Assembly: GCA_927362715.1 (NCBI GenBank) | Contig: CAKMIX010000002.1 | Location: forward strand, 62,001-126,000 | DNA: 64,000 bases | Reading direction: 5' to 3' | DNA from: an uncultured Clostridia bacterium | GTDB taxonomy: Bacteria; Bacillota; Clostridia; Oscillospirales; Acutalibacteraceae | Shown here: positions 52,264-61,398 of the stretch, piece after piece | Layout: every line of letters begins with the position of its first letter | How positions within the stretch are numbered: the stretch's first letter is position 1 | Notes under the pieces: generated by a model | The model's database searches: none | Told to the model about the DNA's origin: nothing | Seen by the model: the letters and a program-made list of their open reading frames with translations, nothing else | Translations under genes and position numbers: made by a program

Positions 52264-53271
52264 ATGAAAAGGAAACGATCCGCTTTGTTGGCCGCACTGC
52301 TGGTTCTGCTTTGCTTCGTGCCCGTATCCGCCGCGTCGCCGGCGGATACGCCCGGTGAAAATGAGGTGTACTTGGGGGACATCGGCACGGACGGCGTGGA
52401 TGCCACGGACGCGCGCTATATCTTGCAGGTCGTGGCGGGGCTGCGCACAGTCGACGCAAATCAGGCGAATTTGCTGGATATCGACCGCAAAGACGGCGTT
52501 ACGGCGGTAGATGCGCGCTGGGCGCTGCAAATCGCAGCAAATCTTCGCGGTGTGCGCATTTACAACACGGTGACGGACGAGATCCGCGACGTTGAGATCA
52601 TCCGTCCCGCAACTGCGGCAGAGGTCGCGGCGGCAATCAACAGCGCTACGGCATCAGCAGTGAACGGCGGCGCCGGCTACACGTGGACGCGTGAAAGCCG
52701 CTTTACCGAGCCCGTCAATGTCGGCGGCGCAACGAGTATACTCAACAGCATAATTCAAAATATCGATCCGAACGCGAGCTTGGATTCCGTGGTCGGCAGC
52801 TTTGTGGGCATCGGCGAAAACCGTGTCACTGTCAGGAAAGGGCAGGACGCGGCGGACGCCATCGGCTATCACGGCGAAAATTATCGACTGAAAGCGACCG
52901 CGCTGCGCACGGAGGACATTCAGAACCTGCAAGCAGACGGCAATACCTATACGTTCACCCTGCCCGATGTGCGTTCTCCGCAAAAGAACGGCGATACGGC
53001 GCTTTCCCGCCTGACGGATGATGTTCTTACACAGGCGGAAGTTGCCGCCGAGATCGAAACGCAGATCGGCAGCATGCTGAGCGTGACGAGCCTGGATATC
53101 CTGTACTCCGATATTCAAGTTACGGCGGTCATCGAGGACGGGACGTTACGGGAACTGCGCTATTCGTTCAGCGCCGATGTGCAGGAGCTTGGGCTGACTA
53201 CTTCGATCATTCCGATCACAGGCACGGGCGCCATGACGACTTCGGCGGCGTATACCAATTTCGTCTATTAA
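52264..53271 (+). CDS. Secreted protein with N-terminal type I dockerin
   Basis: 335 residues. A signal peptide (1-24) precedes a dockerin-like pair of calcium loops at the N-terminus: GDIGTDGVDATDA (38-50) and LDIDRKDGVTAVDA (71-84), each followed by a Leu-rich helix. The rest (100-335) is a beta/alpha domain with no enzyme motif that I recognise. Dockerins bind cohesins on scaffoldins or surface proteins. GAGGGAG precedes ATG 52264. No cohesin gene is in the window. Dockerins are usually C-terminal, so the position is unusual. Confidence 0.72.
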   Translation: MKRKRSALLAALLVLLCFVPVSAASPADTPGENEVYLGDIGTDGVDATDARYILQVVAGLRTVDANQANLLDIDRKDGVTAVDARWALQIAANLRGVRIYNTVTDEIRDVEIIRPATAAEVAAAINSATASAVNGGAGYTWTRESRFTEPVNVGGATSILNSIIQNIDPNASLDSVVGSFVGIGENRVTVRKGQDAADAIGYHGENYRLKATALRTEDIQNLQADGNTYTFTLPDVRSPQKNGDTALSRLTDDVLTQAEVAAEIETQIGSMLSVTSLDILYSDIQVTAVIEDGTLRELRYSFSADVQELGLTTSIIPITGTGAMTTSAAYTNFVY

Positions 53272-53285
53272 ATTTTGTCCTACAA

Positions 53286-53330
53286 AACAAGGGCTGCTGC
53301 AAATTGGTTTGCAGCAGCCCTTGTTGTTTT
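53286..53330. terminator. Bidirectional terminator
   Basis: AACAAGGGCTGCTGCAAA (53286-53303) pairs perfectly with 53308-53325, loop TTGG, then TGTTTT. It lies between the convergent dockerin gene and the small membrane protein gene. Confidence 0.9.
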
Positions 53331-53337
53331 GCCTAAT

Positions 53338-53631
53338 TTATACTTCCGACGAATCCTTTTCGGTCTTACGATTTTCTTCGACGCTTGCGGGTGTGGAGCT
53401 TTCCGGCTTTGCGGCTTCTCCTTTCTGCTCCAACAGTTCCCGTATTTCCCTGAGCTGCTCCTCTAAATACAGGGCTTCATTCCCGAAGCTGTAGGTCTTC
53501 CATACAAAATAGATGAGCAGCAGCGCGAGAACAGGCGCGGCGAAATTCGGAACGATAAAGCAGACATATCCGGCAACAATAAGAAGCACGGTAAAAATGA
53601 CCGGAAACTTCATAGAACCCATCGGACGCAT
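53338..53631 (-). CDS. Small membrane protein of unknown function
   Basis: 97 residues. Two hydrophobic segments (about 8-24 and 28-44) are followed by a coiled-coil and a Glu/Lys/Ser-rich tail (EQLREIRELLEQKGEAAK). The start at 53631 has TTAGGAGG upstream; an in-frame extension to 53736 lacks one. A promoter (TTGACA-17-TATGAT on the minus strand, 53727-53699) and an inverted repeat in the 5' leader control it. It resembles phage-shock/Lia-type helper proteins in layout only. No partner gene is evident. Confidence 0.72.
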   Translation of the reverse strand: MRPMGSMKFPVIFTVLLIVAGYVCFIVPNFAAPVLALLLIYFVWKTYSFGNEALYLEEQLREIRELLEQKGEAAKPESSTPASVEENRKTEKDSSEV

Positions 53632-53652
53632 ACGATTTCCTCCTAAATCCGT

Positions 53653-53673
53653 ATGGTGTACAAGTACAACCAT
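53653..53673. promoter_or_regulatory. Inverted repeat operator-like site in a 5' leader
   Basis: The arms ATGGTGTAC and GTAC-A-ACCAT form an inverted repeat with one bulged base, between the promoter (53699-53727) and the ribosome site of the 97-residue membrane protein. The GTGTAC...GTACAAC pattern is reminiscent of GntR/YtrA-type operators (inference). Confidence 0.5.
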
Positions 53674-53698
53674 ATCTGTAACACCCATCCTAAAATTT

Positions 53699-53727
53699 AT
53701 CATAGCAGAGAAAAAAGTAAATGTCAA
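53699..53727 (-). promoter_or_regulatory. Promoter of the 97-residue membrane protein
   Basis: On the minus strand: TTGACA (53727-53722), a 17-base spacer, TATGAT (53704-53699). Confidence 0.75.
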
Positions 53728-53772
53728 CATATACAAAAAAATCGTTTTAACACTAAAAATATAGACATTACC

Positions 53773-53819
53773 TACAAAAAACAGGACTTCGGTTTTAGCC
53801 GAAGCCCTGTTTTTTGTAG
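53773..53819. terminator. Terminator of prfB
   Basis: ACAAAAAACAGG-A-CTTCGG pairs with CCGAAG-C-CCTGTTTTTTGT around a 6-base loop, one mismatch, with A/T tracts inside both arms. It lies 20 bases after the prfB stop. Confidence 0.85.
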
Positions 53820-53838
53820 ATTGCGTTTTATCTGAAAA

Positions 53839-54960
53839 TTACGCCTGCCCTAAATTTTTCTGCGACTCCATTTTGAGATAGGCGTGGATGAAGCCGTCCA
53901 AGTCCCCGTCCATGACGCTGTTGATGTTGCCCGTTTCGTAGTTGGTGCGGTGATCTTTGACAAGCTGATAGGGCATGAACACATACGAGCGGATCTGGCT
54001 GCCCCAGGCGATCTCCTTTTGGTCGCCCTTGATGTCGGAGATCTTCTCCAGGTGCTCGCGCTCCTTGATCTCTACGAGCTTCGATTTGAGCATGCGCATG
54101 GCGACCTCGCGGTTCTGGTGCTGGCTGCGCTCCACCTGGCAGGCAACGACGATCCCCGTCGGGATGTGCGTCAGCCGCACGGCGGAGGAGGTCTTGTTGA
54201 CCTTCTGCCCGCCCGCGCCGCTGGAACGGTACACGTCCATTTTGATGTCCTCAGGCGCGATCTCGACCTCGATCGTGTCGTCGATCTCGGGCATGACCTC
54301 TAAGGAGGCGAACGACGTGTGCCGCCGCCCTTCGGAATCGAACGGGGACACGCGCACCAGGCGGTGGATGCCCGTTTCACTTTTCAAGTAGCCGTAGGCG
54401 TTTTCGCCCTCGATCAGGATGCTTGCGGATTTGAGACCCGCCTCGTCCCCGTCGAGATAGTCGAGCGTCGACACCTTGTAGCCGTGGCGCTCGCCCCAGC
54501 GGGTATACATGCGAAACAGCATCTGCGCCCAGTCCTGCGCCTCGGTGCCGCCTGCGCCCGCATGGAAGGTGAGGATGGCGTTTTTACTGTCGTATTCGCC
54601 GGTCAGCAGGGTGGTGAGCGTCATCGTGTCTAAGTCCTGTTCGAATTTGCGCACGTTTTCGGTACATTCGGGAAGCAGCGATTCGTCCTCTTCTTCGTCG
54701 GCAAGCTCGATCATGACCAGCGCGTCGTCATAGTCGCCGCGCAGCTTTTCATAGGCCGAAACCTTGGATTTCAGCGTGCTTGTGCGCTTGAGCACGGTCT
54801 GGGATTTTTGCAGATCGTCCCAAAAGCCGTCTTGGGCAGCCTGTGCTTCCAAGTCCGCGATCTCTGCCTTCATCTTTTCCAGCCCCAACGCCTCGGCCAG
54901 CTCGTCGAGCGCGTTTTTGTGGGACAAAAGCTGCCCGCGCAGCTCTTCGTATTGCAGCAT
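53839..54960 (-). CDS. prfB: Peptide chain release factor 2 (RF2), encoded without a frameshift
   Basis: 373 residues. RF2 reads UGA and UAA and releases the peptide through the GGQ loop (250-252). SPF (205-207) is the UGA/UAA recognition motif. The whole protein is in one frame, including the part where most bacterial prfB genes have an in-frame UGA and a +1 shift (about residues 22-30 here, AEALGLEKM). A promoter lies upstream on the minus strand. GGAAAA is a weak ribosome site. Confidence 0.95.
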   Translation of the reverse strand: MLQYEELRGQLLSHKNALDELAEALGLEKMKAEIADLEAQAAQDGFWDDLQKSQTVLKRTSTLKSKVSAYEKLRGDYDDALVMIELADEEEDESLLPECTENVRKFEQDLDTMTLTTLLTGEYDSKNAILTFHAGAGGTEAQDWAQMLFRMYTRWGERHGYKVSTLDYLDGDEAGLKSASILIEGENAYGYLKSETGIHRLVRVSPFDSEGRRHTSFASLEVMPEIDDTIEVEIAPEDIKMDVYRSSGAGGQKVNKTSSAVRLTHIPTGIVVACQVERSQHQNREVAMRMLKSKLVEIKEREHLEKISDIKGDQKEIAWGSQIRSYVFMPYQLVKDHRTNYETGNINSVMDGDLDGFIHAYLKMESQKNLGQA

Positions 54961-55001
54961 ACAGATATTTTCCTTTTCTTCAAAAATTTTACAGCCTTAT
55001 T

Positions 55002-55030
55002 ATTTTACTATACTCCGGCGGAATATGCAA
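55002..55030 (-). promoter_or_regulatory. Promoter of prfB
   Basis: On the minus strand: TTGCAT (55030-55025), a 17-base spacer, TAAAAT (55007-55002). Confidence 0.7.
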
Positions 55031-55175
55031 CAGTTTTGCGGGTGCTTTGGCATAGAAGCGGCGCCGCACGATGAAAATTTATCAAAACTCACCAAACAAA
55101 AAGACAGATGGATGCCGAAATGCATCGACAATATATTAAGGAAAAGTAAAATATTGCCGGCCATGCATATTTTTG

Positions 55176-55204
55176 TTGCATCCTGCCTGCGAATTTGTTA
55201 CAAT
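55176..55204 (+). promoter_or_regulatory. Promoter of the giant dockerin/Ig-like protein
   Basis: TTGCAT (55176-55181), a 17-base spacer, TACAAT (55199-55204). Confidence 0.7.
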
Positions 55205-55247
55205 GAAAGCATATTCGGGTATTTTGCCCGTCAGGAGCTGATAACAA

Positions 55248-58200
55248 GTGCAAAAGAGAGGAAACAAGGCATTAAGCGTCGTGCTTTGCGCGCTGCTGAT
55301 GCTGACCATGGCGATGCCCGCGCTCGTCGCAGCCGCGGCGGACGCGCAGATCGTCATCACGGATGAAGACGGCGCCGAAGTGACCGAGCGGCTCGAGGTC
55401 AAGGAGTTCGAGTCGATCCAGCTCGGCTACACCACGTCGGGAGACGTGCCGGCGGGCGCGTACGTCACATGGGAGTCGAGCCAGCCGCTGCTTGCCGGCG
55501 TCGATGAAAACGGCGAGGTGCACGGCTACGACTTCTCGAAAGAAGCCATCGTGCATCAATGGCTCGATGAAAACGTCCGCGTTCTGCCGCTTATTGGCGA
55601 CAGCTTGGCGGATTCGATCCTCCAGACCATCGAGGACCAAGGCATCGACCTGGCCGACCCGGCGGACATTGAGCTGCTTATCACCCTTGTGGGCACCATG
55701 GGCGGCTCGTTCGGCGAATCGCTGGCAAACAGCCTGCGCGAAACGCTCGACAACATGAACATCGAAATCACCGCCACGCTGCACGCGGCCGACGGTTCTG
55801 TGCTTGCGAGCGATACCGTCGAGGTCGTCGTGGCGCAGAGTACGCTCGACTTTGCGAGCATTTACCCGACCGCGGTGCATATTACGAACAAGAACTCCGT
55901 GCCGACGACCGTGGCGGTCGGCGCGACGGTGCAGCTTTACGGCGTATGTACGCCCGTGCGCCTCGAACAGGGTATCAAATGGACGATGGGCGGCACGATT
56001 TTTGATACCGAGTCCGGCAAGCACGCGACCGTTTCCTCCGACGGCCTTGTGACCTTTATCTCGCCCGGCGAAGTCACCGTGCGCCTGAACCCGGAAAGCG
56101 CGGCGTATGCTTTTGTGACCGACACGATTACGTTCAACGTCGTAAGCCCGGAGGAACTGCCCGTCACGAGCTTCGAAATCACGGGCGAAACGGAGATAGA
56201 CGAGGGCGAGACCACGCAGCTTGCCATTACGAACGTGCAGCCTGCGGGTGCATATACGGGCGATCTCGTTTGGGAAAGCTCCGACCCGACCGTCGCCGTG
56301 GTTGACCAAAGCGGCGTGGTAACGGGCTTGGACGGCGGCAGCAGCTGGACACAGCTCAACCGCAAAACCAACGTGACCGCGTCGATTGGCAGCGTTTCCC
56401 GCTCTGTGGAGGTGCAGGTCAATAAAAATATCCTCAACGCGGTCATTTCCGGCGTGGAGATCGTGGGCAATTCCAATATCCCGAACAATACCACGACGAA
56501 CTATACGATGAAGGTCACCCCGGACCGCTTGAACAACAGCAGCGACGTACAGCGCGAATGGGGCATTACCGAGCCGCTGACCGGCGAGATCGTCTGGGCG
56601 ACGGCGGATGTACCTGCGGATACGAGTATCGCCACCCTGACCGCCGACGGCGCGCTGACCCCCAAATCCAGCGGCATTATGACCATCCATGCCCGTGCCA
56701 CGCAGGGAGAAACGGTGCTGGAAACGAGCCTGACCGTGAACGCCGGTAATCCGATCACATCGTTTGAAATCTATGGGGACTTTGGTTGGACCGGTCGCTT
56801 TACAGAGGGGGATACGGTACAACTGGAGCTGCGTAATATCCAGCCTGCCGATTATGACCCGGCACTGCTGGATACCGTAGTCTGGACTTCTTCCGATCCA
56901 ACTGCCATCTCTGTCGATGAAAACGGCGAGATCACGGGGATGGACGCCGGTGGTTCGAACCCGTGGGACAGCCGCGATGCGACGATCACCGCCACAATCG
57001 GCGGGGTATCCGTCAGCACGCATATTACGGTCTATGGCGGCGTTCTCAGTGAACTGGTAGCGGCTTCCGTTACAGGCAGTGACTATGTCATCAGGGACTT
57101 CCCCATCTCCTACACGGCATCCTACACCCCGCCGCGCTTGGACGTAAAAGACGTGCATTGGGGCGTGCCCTATGATGACGGCAGCAGGCCGTGGGAACCC
57201 GACTGGGACAGCACCAGCGGTAATCAACAGAACAGTGTAGCGAGCGTGGACAACAACGGCACGGTCACGGGTCTTGCTGCGGGCAGCACAACGGTGTGGT
57301 ACTTTGCCCATGAGGGCTTGACCTCCATTGACGGCTCCTATGTGGAAGCGACCAAGGACATCACCGTCGTTGAGCTCGAACCCGAAAGCATCACGATCAC
57401 CGCACCCACGCGCACGAATTATGTTGAAGGCGAGACCGAGCTTGACCTCACAGGGCTGAAAGTAGAGCTCAATTACAGCCGTGAGGCAGTCAGCCAATAT
57501 TACGATACGACCGGCTGGTCGGACAGCGATTTTACCGTGGAAGTCACGGATTACACGGTCGGCGAGATCAACCAGAGCATTTTGGATACCGAGCAGTACA
57601 TCATTGTGACCGTCACGCGCGCGGGTACAAGTTACCGCGGTGTGTTCACCATCACGCTCGAATCCAAAAAACTGACGGACATCACACTTGAAAATCCGCG
57701 CTATGCCTACAACGAAGGCGAGTATCAGCTTGACTTGGAGGGGCTGACTGTCACGGCGAATTACAGCAACGCCGCTTCCGAGCAGGTCACGGACTACACG
57801 GTGGATTACAGCGCCTTTGACCCGACGCTTCTCGATGTGGAGCAGCAGATCCCCGTCACTTATACGCACGCGGGGCTTTCCGCTACGGCATACTTCCCGG
57901 TCATCGTGTACGGCTACCCGGTCGTCACGGTGGACGCGGGCGATTATGCCGGCGGCTGGACGACGGGCGATGTGACCCTGTCGCTTTCCGCCACGCACCC
58001 AATGAACGGTCTTACGTATTCCTACTATACGGATTCCGACCCCACCTGGCGGACGATCGAGGGCGACACGCTCGTCATCAACACCAACAGCAGCGATACC
58101 TATTACTTTAAGGCGGTCAACTCCGTCGGTATGGAAAGCGCGGTCACCGAGCCCATAACCGTGCAGCGCGACGACGTCACACCGTCGTTCACCCTCACCC

Positions 58201-60851
58201 CCGCCGTGCAGGAGCTTACGAATATGAGCTACCTTGTCAGCGTGGAAAACGTCAATGTCGGTCCCTCCGGCATCCAAAGCGTCACGCTCAACGGTGAGTC
58301 TGTCACGGATTCGTATGCCACCTTCCGGGTGGATCAAAACGGCGAATACACGGTCGTTGTGACCGCAAACAACGGGCTTTCCTCCTCGCAGACGCTTACT
58401 GTCGAGAATATCGATAAGGAAGTACCCACCGTCACCGAGGTCACCGTGGCGCATAAAAACAGCGGCGGCTTTGCGCGCTTCCTCAATGACCTGACCTTCG
58501 GGCTGTTCTTCAACGAAGAGGTGGAGCTGACCGCCGCAGCCGAAGACACGGGCGTGGCGGGACTTGACCGTATTGAATACCGCTTCTATGACGACGAGAC
58601 CGAGACCTATTCCGAGTGGCAGGTCTACGATGACGCGAGTAAGCCCACGCAGCTGCCTGATTTCCGCGGCTATGCCGAGGTGCGCGCCTATGACCGCGCA
58701 GGCAACGTGTCGGCAGTGTATACCTCCGACGGCTATGTTGTGGACGGCACTGCGCCGACCGATCTGCAGGTGACCGCCTTATTCGATGACGAAATCTATG
58801 CGGACAGCACCTGGGTCGCGGACGACGTGGAGATCACGCTCGAAAGCACGGCGTTCTCCGGCATTTACGAATACCAGTACCGCATCGACGGCGGCGATTG
58901 GCAGTCGATCACGGGCAACACTATGGCGGCAACAGAGGAAGGCACGCACCTTTACGAGTTCAAGGCAATCAGCAACGCAGCGCTGGAAAGCCCCGTTGCG
59001 TCGCTGACGGTCTGCATCGACCGCCAGCAGCCGGTCATCCGTGTCGAATTTGACGGCACCTTCGGGCGCTGGACCGCCGGCGGCGCGCACTTCAGCTTCT
59101 CGACAGAAGAAGAGAGCCTTTCCGGCATCACCTATTACTATTCCGACGGCACCGGCTGGCATGCGTTTGACGGCGCCGACCTGCATCTGGAGGAAAACAC
59201 CAACGCCGTCTACGCCTTTAAGGCGGTCAACGGCGCGGGCACGGAAAGCATCGTGTCCGACAGCTACCGCGTGATGATCGATACCACCGAGCCGGACGTG
59301 GTGCTCACGCCCACCGTTACGGATCCGACTTGCGTGCCGTATGAAGTCACGATCGAGACGGTGACAGGCGAATCGGGCGTCGAATCGCTCGAAATGGACG
59401 GCGCGGACATCACCGGGAAGTCGTCTGTAACGGTTTCCGAAAACGGCTATTATCTGTTCACCGTGACCGGCGGCAACGGGCTTCGCAAGACCGAACTGCT
59501 CGTGATCAACAACTTCTATACCCCCGTTCTCGAGATCTCAGACATCGACATTGCCCAGAGCATTTCCGGCGGCACTGCCGCACAGGACGATTCCGAATTC
59601 GGCAGTTATTACAAAGAAGATGCCGTCGTGACGATCGACGTCAACAATACGGGCGCGGGCGAGATCAAAGAGATCCGCTATCGCCTGCTGGACGCGGACG
59701 GCACACCGACGACCGAATGGCTCGTGTATGACGAGAAGCAAAAGCCGCAGCTTACCACCGGATTTAAAGGCTACGTCGAAGCGCAGGCGTTTGACACCAC
59801 GGGGCTTGTTTCTGAGGTGTACGTTTCTGAAGGCGTTACCGTAGATACGACCGCGCCGACCGCGCCCGCCATTACGGCAACGAACGGCGATGCAGCCTAT
59901 GCCGACGGCGATTGGGCAAACGGCAGCGTAACGCTGACGGTAGAGAGTTCCGCGTTCTCCGGCATTTCCGGGTACCTGTACCGTGTGGATGGCGGCGATT
60001 GGCAGCCTCTTTCGGGCAACACGCTGACGGCGACTGCGGACGGTACGCACACCTATGCGTTCAAGGCGGTCTCCAACGCCACGCTGGAAAGCGAGATATC
60101 CGAAGAATTTACGGTGCAAATTGACAGCGAAACCCCGATCCTGCAAGTCGGTGTGGACGGTGCAGTCGGCACAAAGACCGAGGGCCCGATCACCTTTACG
60201 CTGTACACGCCCAACTGCCTGTCCGACGTGACCTATTACTACAACTGCGGCGACGGCTGGGTGCGTCTGGAGGGCAACACGCTCACGCTGACCGAGGAAA
60301 CGCAGGCGGAGTATCGCTTCAAGGCGGTCAACGCTGCGGGCAAGGAAAGCTATGAGAGCCCCGTGTACGCGGTGTATATCGAAAAAGAAGAGCTGAGGCT
60401 GATCGTGCCGAAAGACGACGGCTCCACCACCATTGTGGTGGATCGCTCCGGCACAACGGCGTATCTTACCGGCATGACGGCGGGCACCACCGTAGACGCC
60501 CTGCGCGCGCAGCTCCAAAACGAAGAAACGCAGATCCGCGTGCTGCGCAACGGCGTCGAGCTTTCGGATGACGAATTGGTCGGTACAGGCTGCGTGGTGC
60601 AGTGTGTGTCCGTCAATGATCCGCAAACCGTGTACGAAAGCGTTACGGTGCTTCTTATGGGCGATGTGGATGGCGACGGCGCGGTCACGCAAGCCGACTA
60701 CAGCGCAGTCGCGAAAGCCATGTTCAATCCTTCCGCTATAGCGGACGGTGTATACAGCCTTGCAGCCGACCTCAACGGCGACACCGTGCTCGACGGGTTC
60801 GACCTGGCGCAATTTGATCTGGAGCGCAGTATGTCCGCAGCACAAGCATAA
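55248..60851 (+). CDS. Giant secreted Ig-like repeat protein with C-terminal dockerin
   Basis: 1867 residues. A signal peptide (about 1-30) is followed by bacterial Ig-like group 2 domains (e.g. near 305-390 and 503-600). Two group-3-like domains follow (about 714-800 and 810-888, each with an EGE-LDLxGLxVxxNYS core). A tandem super-repeat with a period of about 367 residues runs from about 905 to 1710; its subunits have YRIDGGDWQ, EGTH-Y-FKA and DTTxP motifs and resemble OmpL47-type domains. The C-terminus (1804-1867) is a type I dockerin with two Ca loops (GDVDGDGAVTQAD and ADLNGDTVLDGFD). No catalytic module or LPXTG is visible. It probably is a surface-bound adhesin or scaffold part, attached through dockerin. 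GTG 55248 follows AGGAG. Confidence 0.85.
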   Translation: MQKRGNKALSVVLCALLMLTMAMPALVAAAADAQIVITDEDGAEVTERLEVKEFESIQLGYTTSGDVPAGAYVTWESSQPLLAGVDENGEVHGYDFSKEAIVHQWLDENVRVLPLIGDSLADSILQTIEDQGIDLADPADIELLITLVGTMGGSFGESLANSLRETLDNMNIEITATLHAADGSVLASDTVEVVVAQSTLDFASIYPTAVHITNKNSVPTTVAVGATVQLYGVCTPVRLEQGIKWTMGGTIFDTESGKHATVSSDGLVTFISPGEVTVRLNPESAAYAFVTDTITFNVVSPEELPVTSFEITGETEIDEGETTQLAITNVQPAGAYTGDLVWESSDPTVAVVDQSGVVTGLDGGSSWTQLNRKTNVTASIGSVSRSVEVQVNKNILNAVISGVEIVGNSNIPNNTTTNYTMKVTPDRLNNSSDVQREWGITEPLTGEIVWATADVPADTSIATLTADGALTPKSSGIMTIHARATQGETVLETSLTVNAGNPITSFEIYGDFGWTGRFTEGDTVQLELRNIQPADYDPALLDTVVWTSSDPTAISVDENGEITGMDAGGSNPWDSRDATITATIGGVSVSTHITVYGGVLSELVAASVTGSDYVIRDFPISYTASYTPPRLDVKDVHWGVPYDDGSRPWEPDWDSTSGNQQNSVASVDNNGTVTGLAAGSTTVWYFAHEGLTSIDGSYVEATKDITVVELEPESITITAPTRTNYVEGETELDLTGLKVELNYSREAVSQYYDTTGWSDSDFTVEVTDYTVGEINQSILDTEQYIIVTVTRAGTSYRGVFTITLESKKLTDITLENPRYAYNEGEYQLDLEGLTVTANYSNAASEQVTDYTVDYSAFDPTLLDVEQQIPVTYTHAGLSATAYFPVIVYGYPVVTVDAGDYAGGWTTGDVTLSLSATHPMNGLTYSYYTDSDPTWRTIEGDTLVINTNSSDTYYFKAVNSVGMESAVTEPITVQRDDVTPSFTLTPAVQELTNMSYLVSVENVNVGPSGIQSVTLNGESVTDSYATFRVDQNGEYTVVVTANNGLSSSQTLTVENIDKEVPTVTEVTVAHKNSGGFARFLNDLTFGLFFNEEVELTAAAEDTGVAGLDRIEYRFYDDETETYSEWQVYDDASKPTQLPDFRGYAEVRAYDRAGNVSAVYTSDGYVVDGTAPTDLQVTALFDDEIYADSTWVADDVEITLESTAFSGIYEYQYRIDGGDWQSITGNTMAATEEGTHLYEFKAISNAALESPVASLTVCIDRQQPVIRVEFDGTFGRWTAGGAHFSFSTEEESLSGITYYYSDGTGWHAFDGADLHLEENTNAVYAFKAVNGAGTESIVSDSYRVMIDTTEPDVVLTPTVTDPTCVPYEVTIETVTGESGVESLEMDGADITGKSSVTVSENGYYLFTVTGGNGLRKTELLVINNFYTPVLEISDIDIAQSISGGTAAQDDSEFGSYYKEDAVVTIDVNNTGAGEIKEIRYRLLDADGTPTTEWLVYDEKQKPQLTTGFKGYVEAQAFDTTGLVSEVYVSEGVTVDTTAPTAPAITATNGDAAYADGDWANGSVTLTVESSAFSGISGYLYRVDGGDWQPLSGNTLTATADGTHTYAFKAVSNATLESEISEEFTVQIDSETPILQVGVDGAVGTKTEGPITFTLYTPNCLSDVTYYYNCGDGWVRLEGNTLTLTEETQAEYRFKAVNAAGKESYESPVYAVYIEKEELRLIVPKDDGSTTIVVDRSGTTAYLTGMTAGTTVDALRAQLQNEETQIRVLRNGVELSDDELVGTGCVVQCVSVNDPQTVYESVTVLLMGDVDGDGAVTQADYSAVAKAMFNPSAIADGVYSLAADLNGDTVLDGFDLAQFDLERSMSAAQA

Positions 60852-60870
60852 CAGCGAGGAGATCTTTCCC

Positions 60871-61398
60871 ATGCAGAGTGAAAAACAGGCACAGTGGGTG
60901 CGCGGCTACTGCGAAGCCGTAGGCGACCTGCTCACACACGAAAAGGTGCAGCAGATGCGCCGGTATCCGCACCACAAGCCTGTAGATACACTGTATCACA
61001 GCGTATATGTATCGTTTCTGACCTATCGTATTTGCACAGCGATGCACTGGCGCGCGCGCGAAGCGACGCGCGCCGCATTGCTGCACGACTTTTATCTATA
61101 TAATTGGTATGTCGATAAGCACGAGGAAGGACACGCGTGGTACCACCCGAAAGAAGCGGTCAAAAATGCCGAACATTACTTCGGTCCGCTTACACCCATG
61201 CAGCGCGATATGATCTTGAGCCATATGTGGCCGCTGCATCTTATGCCGCCGCGCTCGCGCGAAGGCATGGCGCTCACGTTTGCCGATAAAGTCGGTGCGG
61301 TGCGTGATTTCCTGCGCCTTTCCAAACGATTTGAACCCGTTTACACCTGCATAGAAACGGAGATGAAACGGTATGCACGTCCTGCGGATCCTTGCTGA
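60871..61398 (+). CDS. HD-domain protein
   Basis: 175 residues of the HD phosphohydrolase superfamily. Metal-site residues are visible: His43 (LYHSV), His72-Asp73 (LLHDF), His118 (LSHMW) and Asp139 (FADKVGAV). The natural substrate is unknown; HD proteins of this small type often act on nucleotides. GAGGAGA lies upstream of ATG 60871, 19 bases after the giant protein. The end overlaps the next gene by 26 bases. Confidence 0.85.
   Translation: MQSEKQAQWVRGYCEAVGDLLTHEKVQQMRRYPHHKPVDTLYHSVYVSFLTYRICTAMHWRAREATRAALLHDFYLYNWYVDKHEEGHAWYHPKEAVKNAEHYFGPLTPMQRDMILSHMWPLHLMPPRSREGMALTFADKVGAVRDFLRLSKRFEPVYTCIETEMKRYARPADPC

Noticed and set aside
52264..53271. Calling the 335-residue protein an enzyme of a cellulosome.
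   Set aside because: No glycoside hydrolase, esterase or lyase motif is visible after the dockerin; function is left open.
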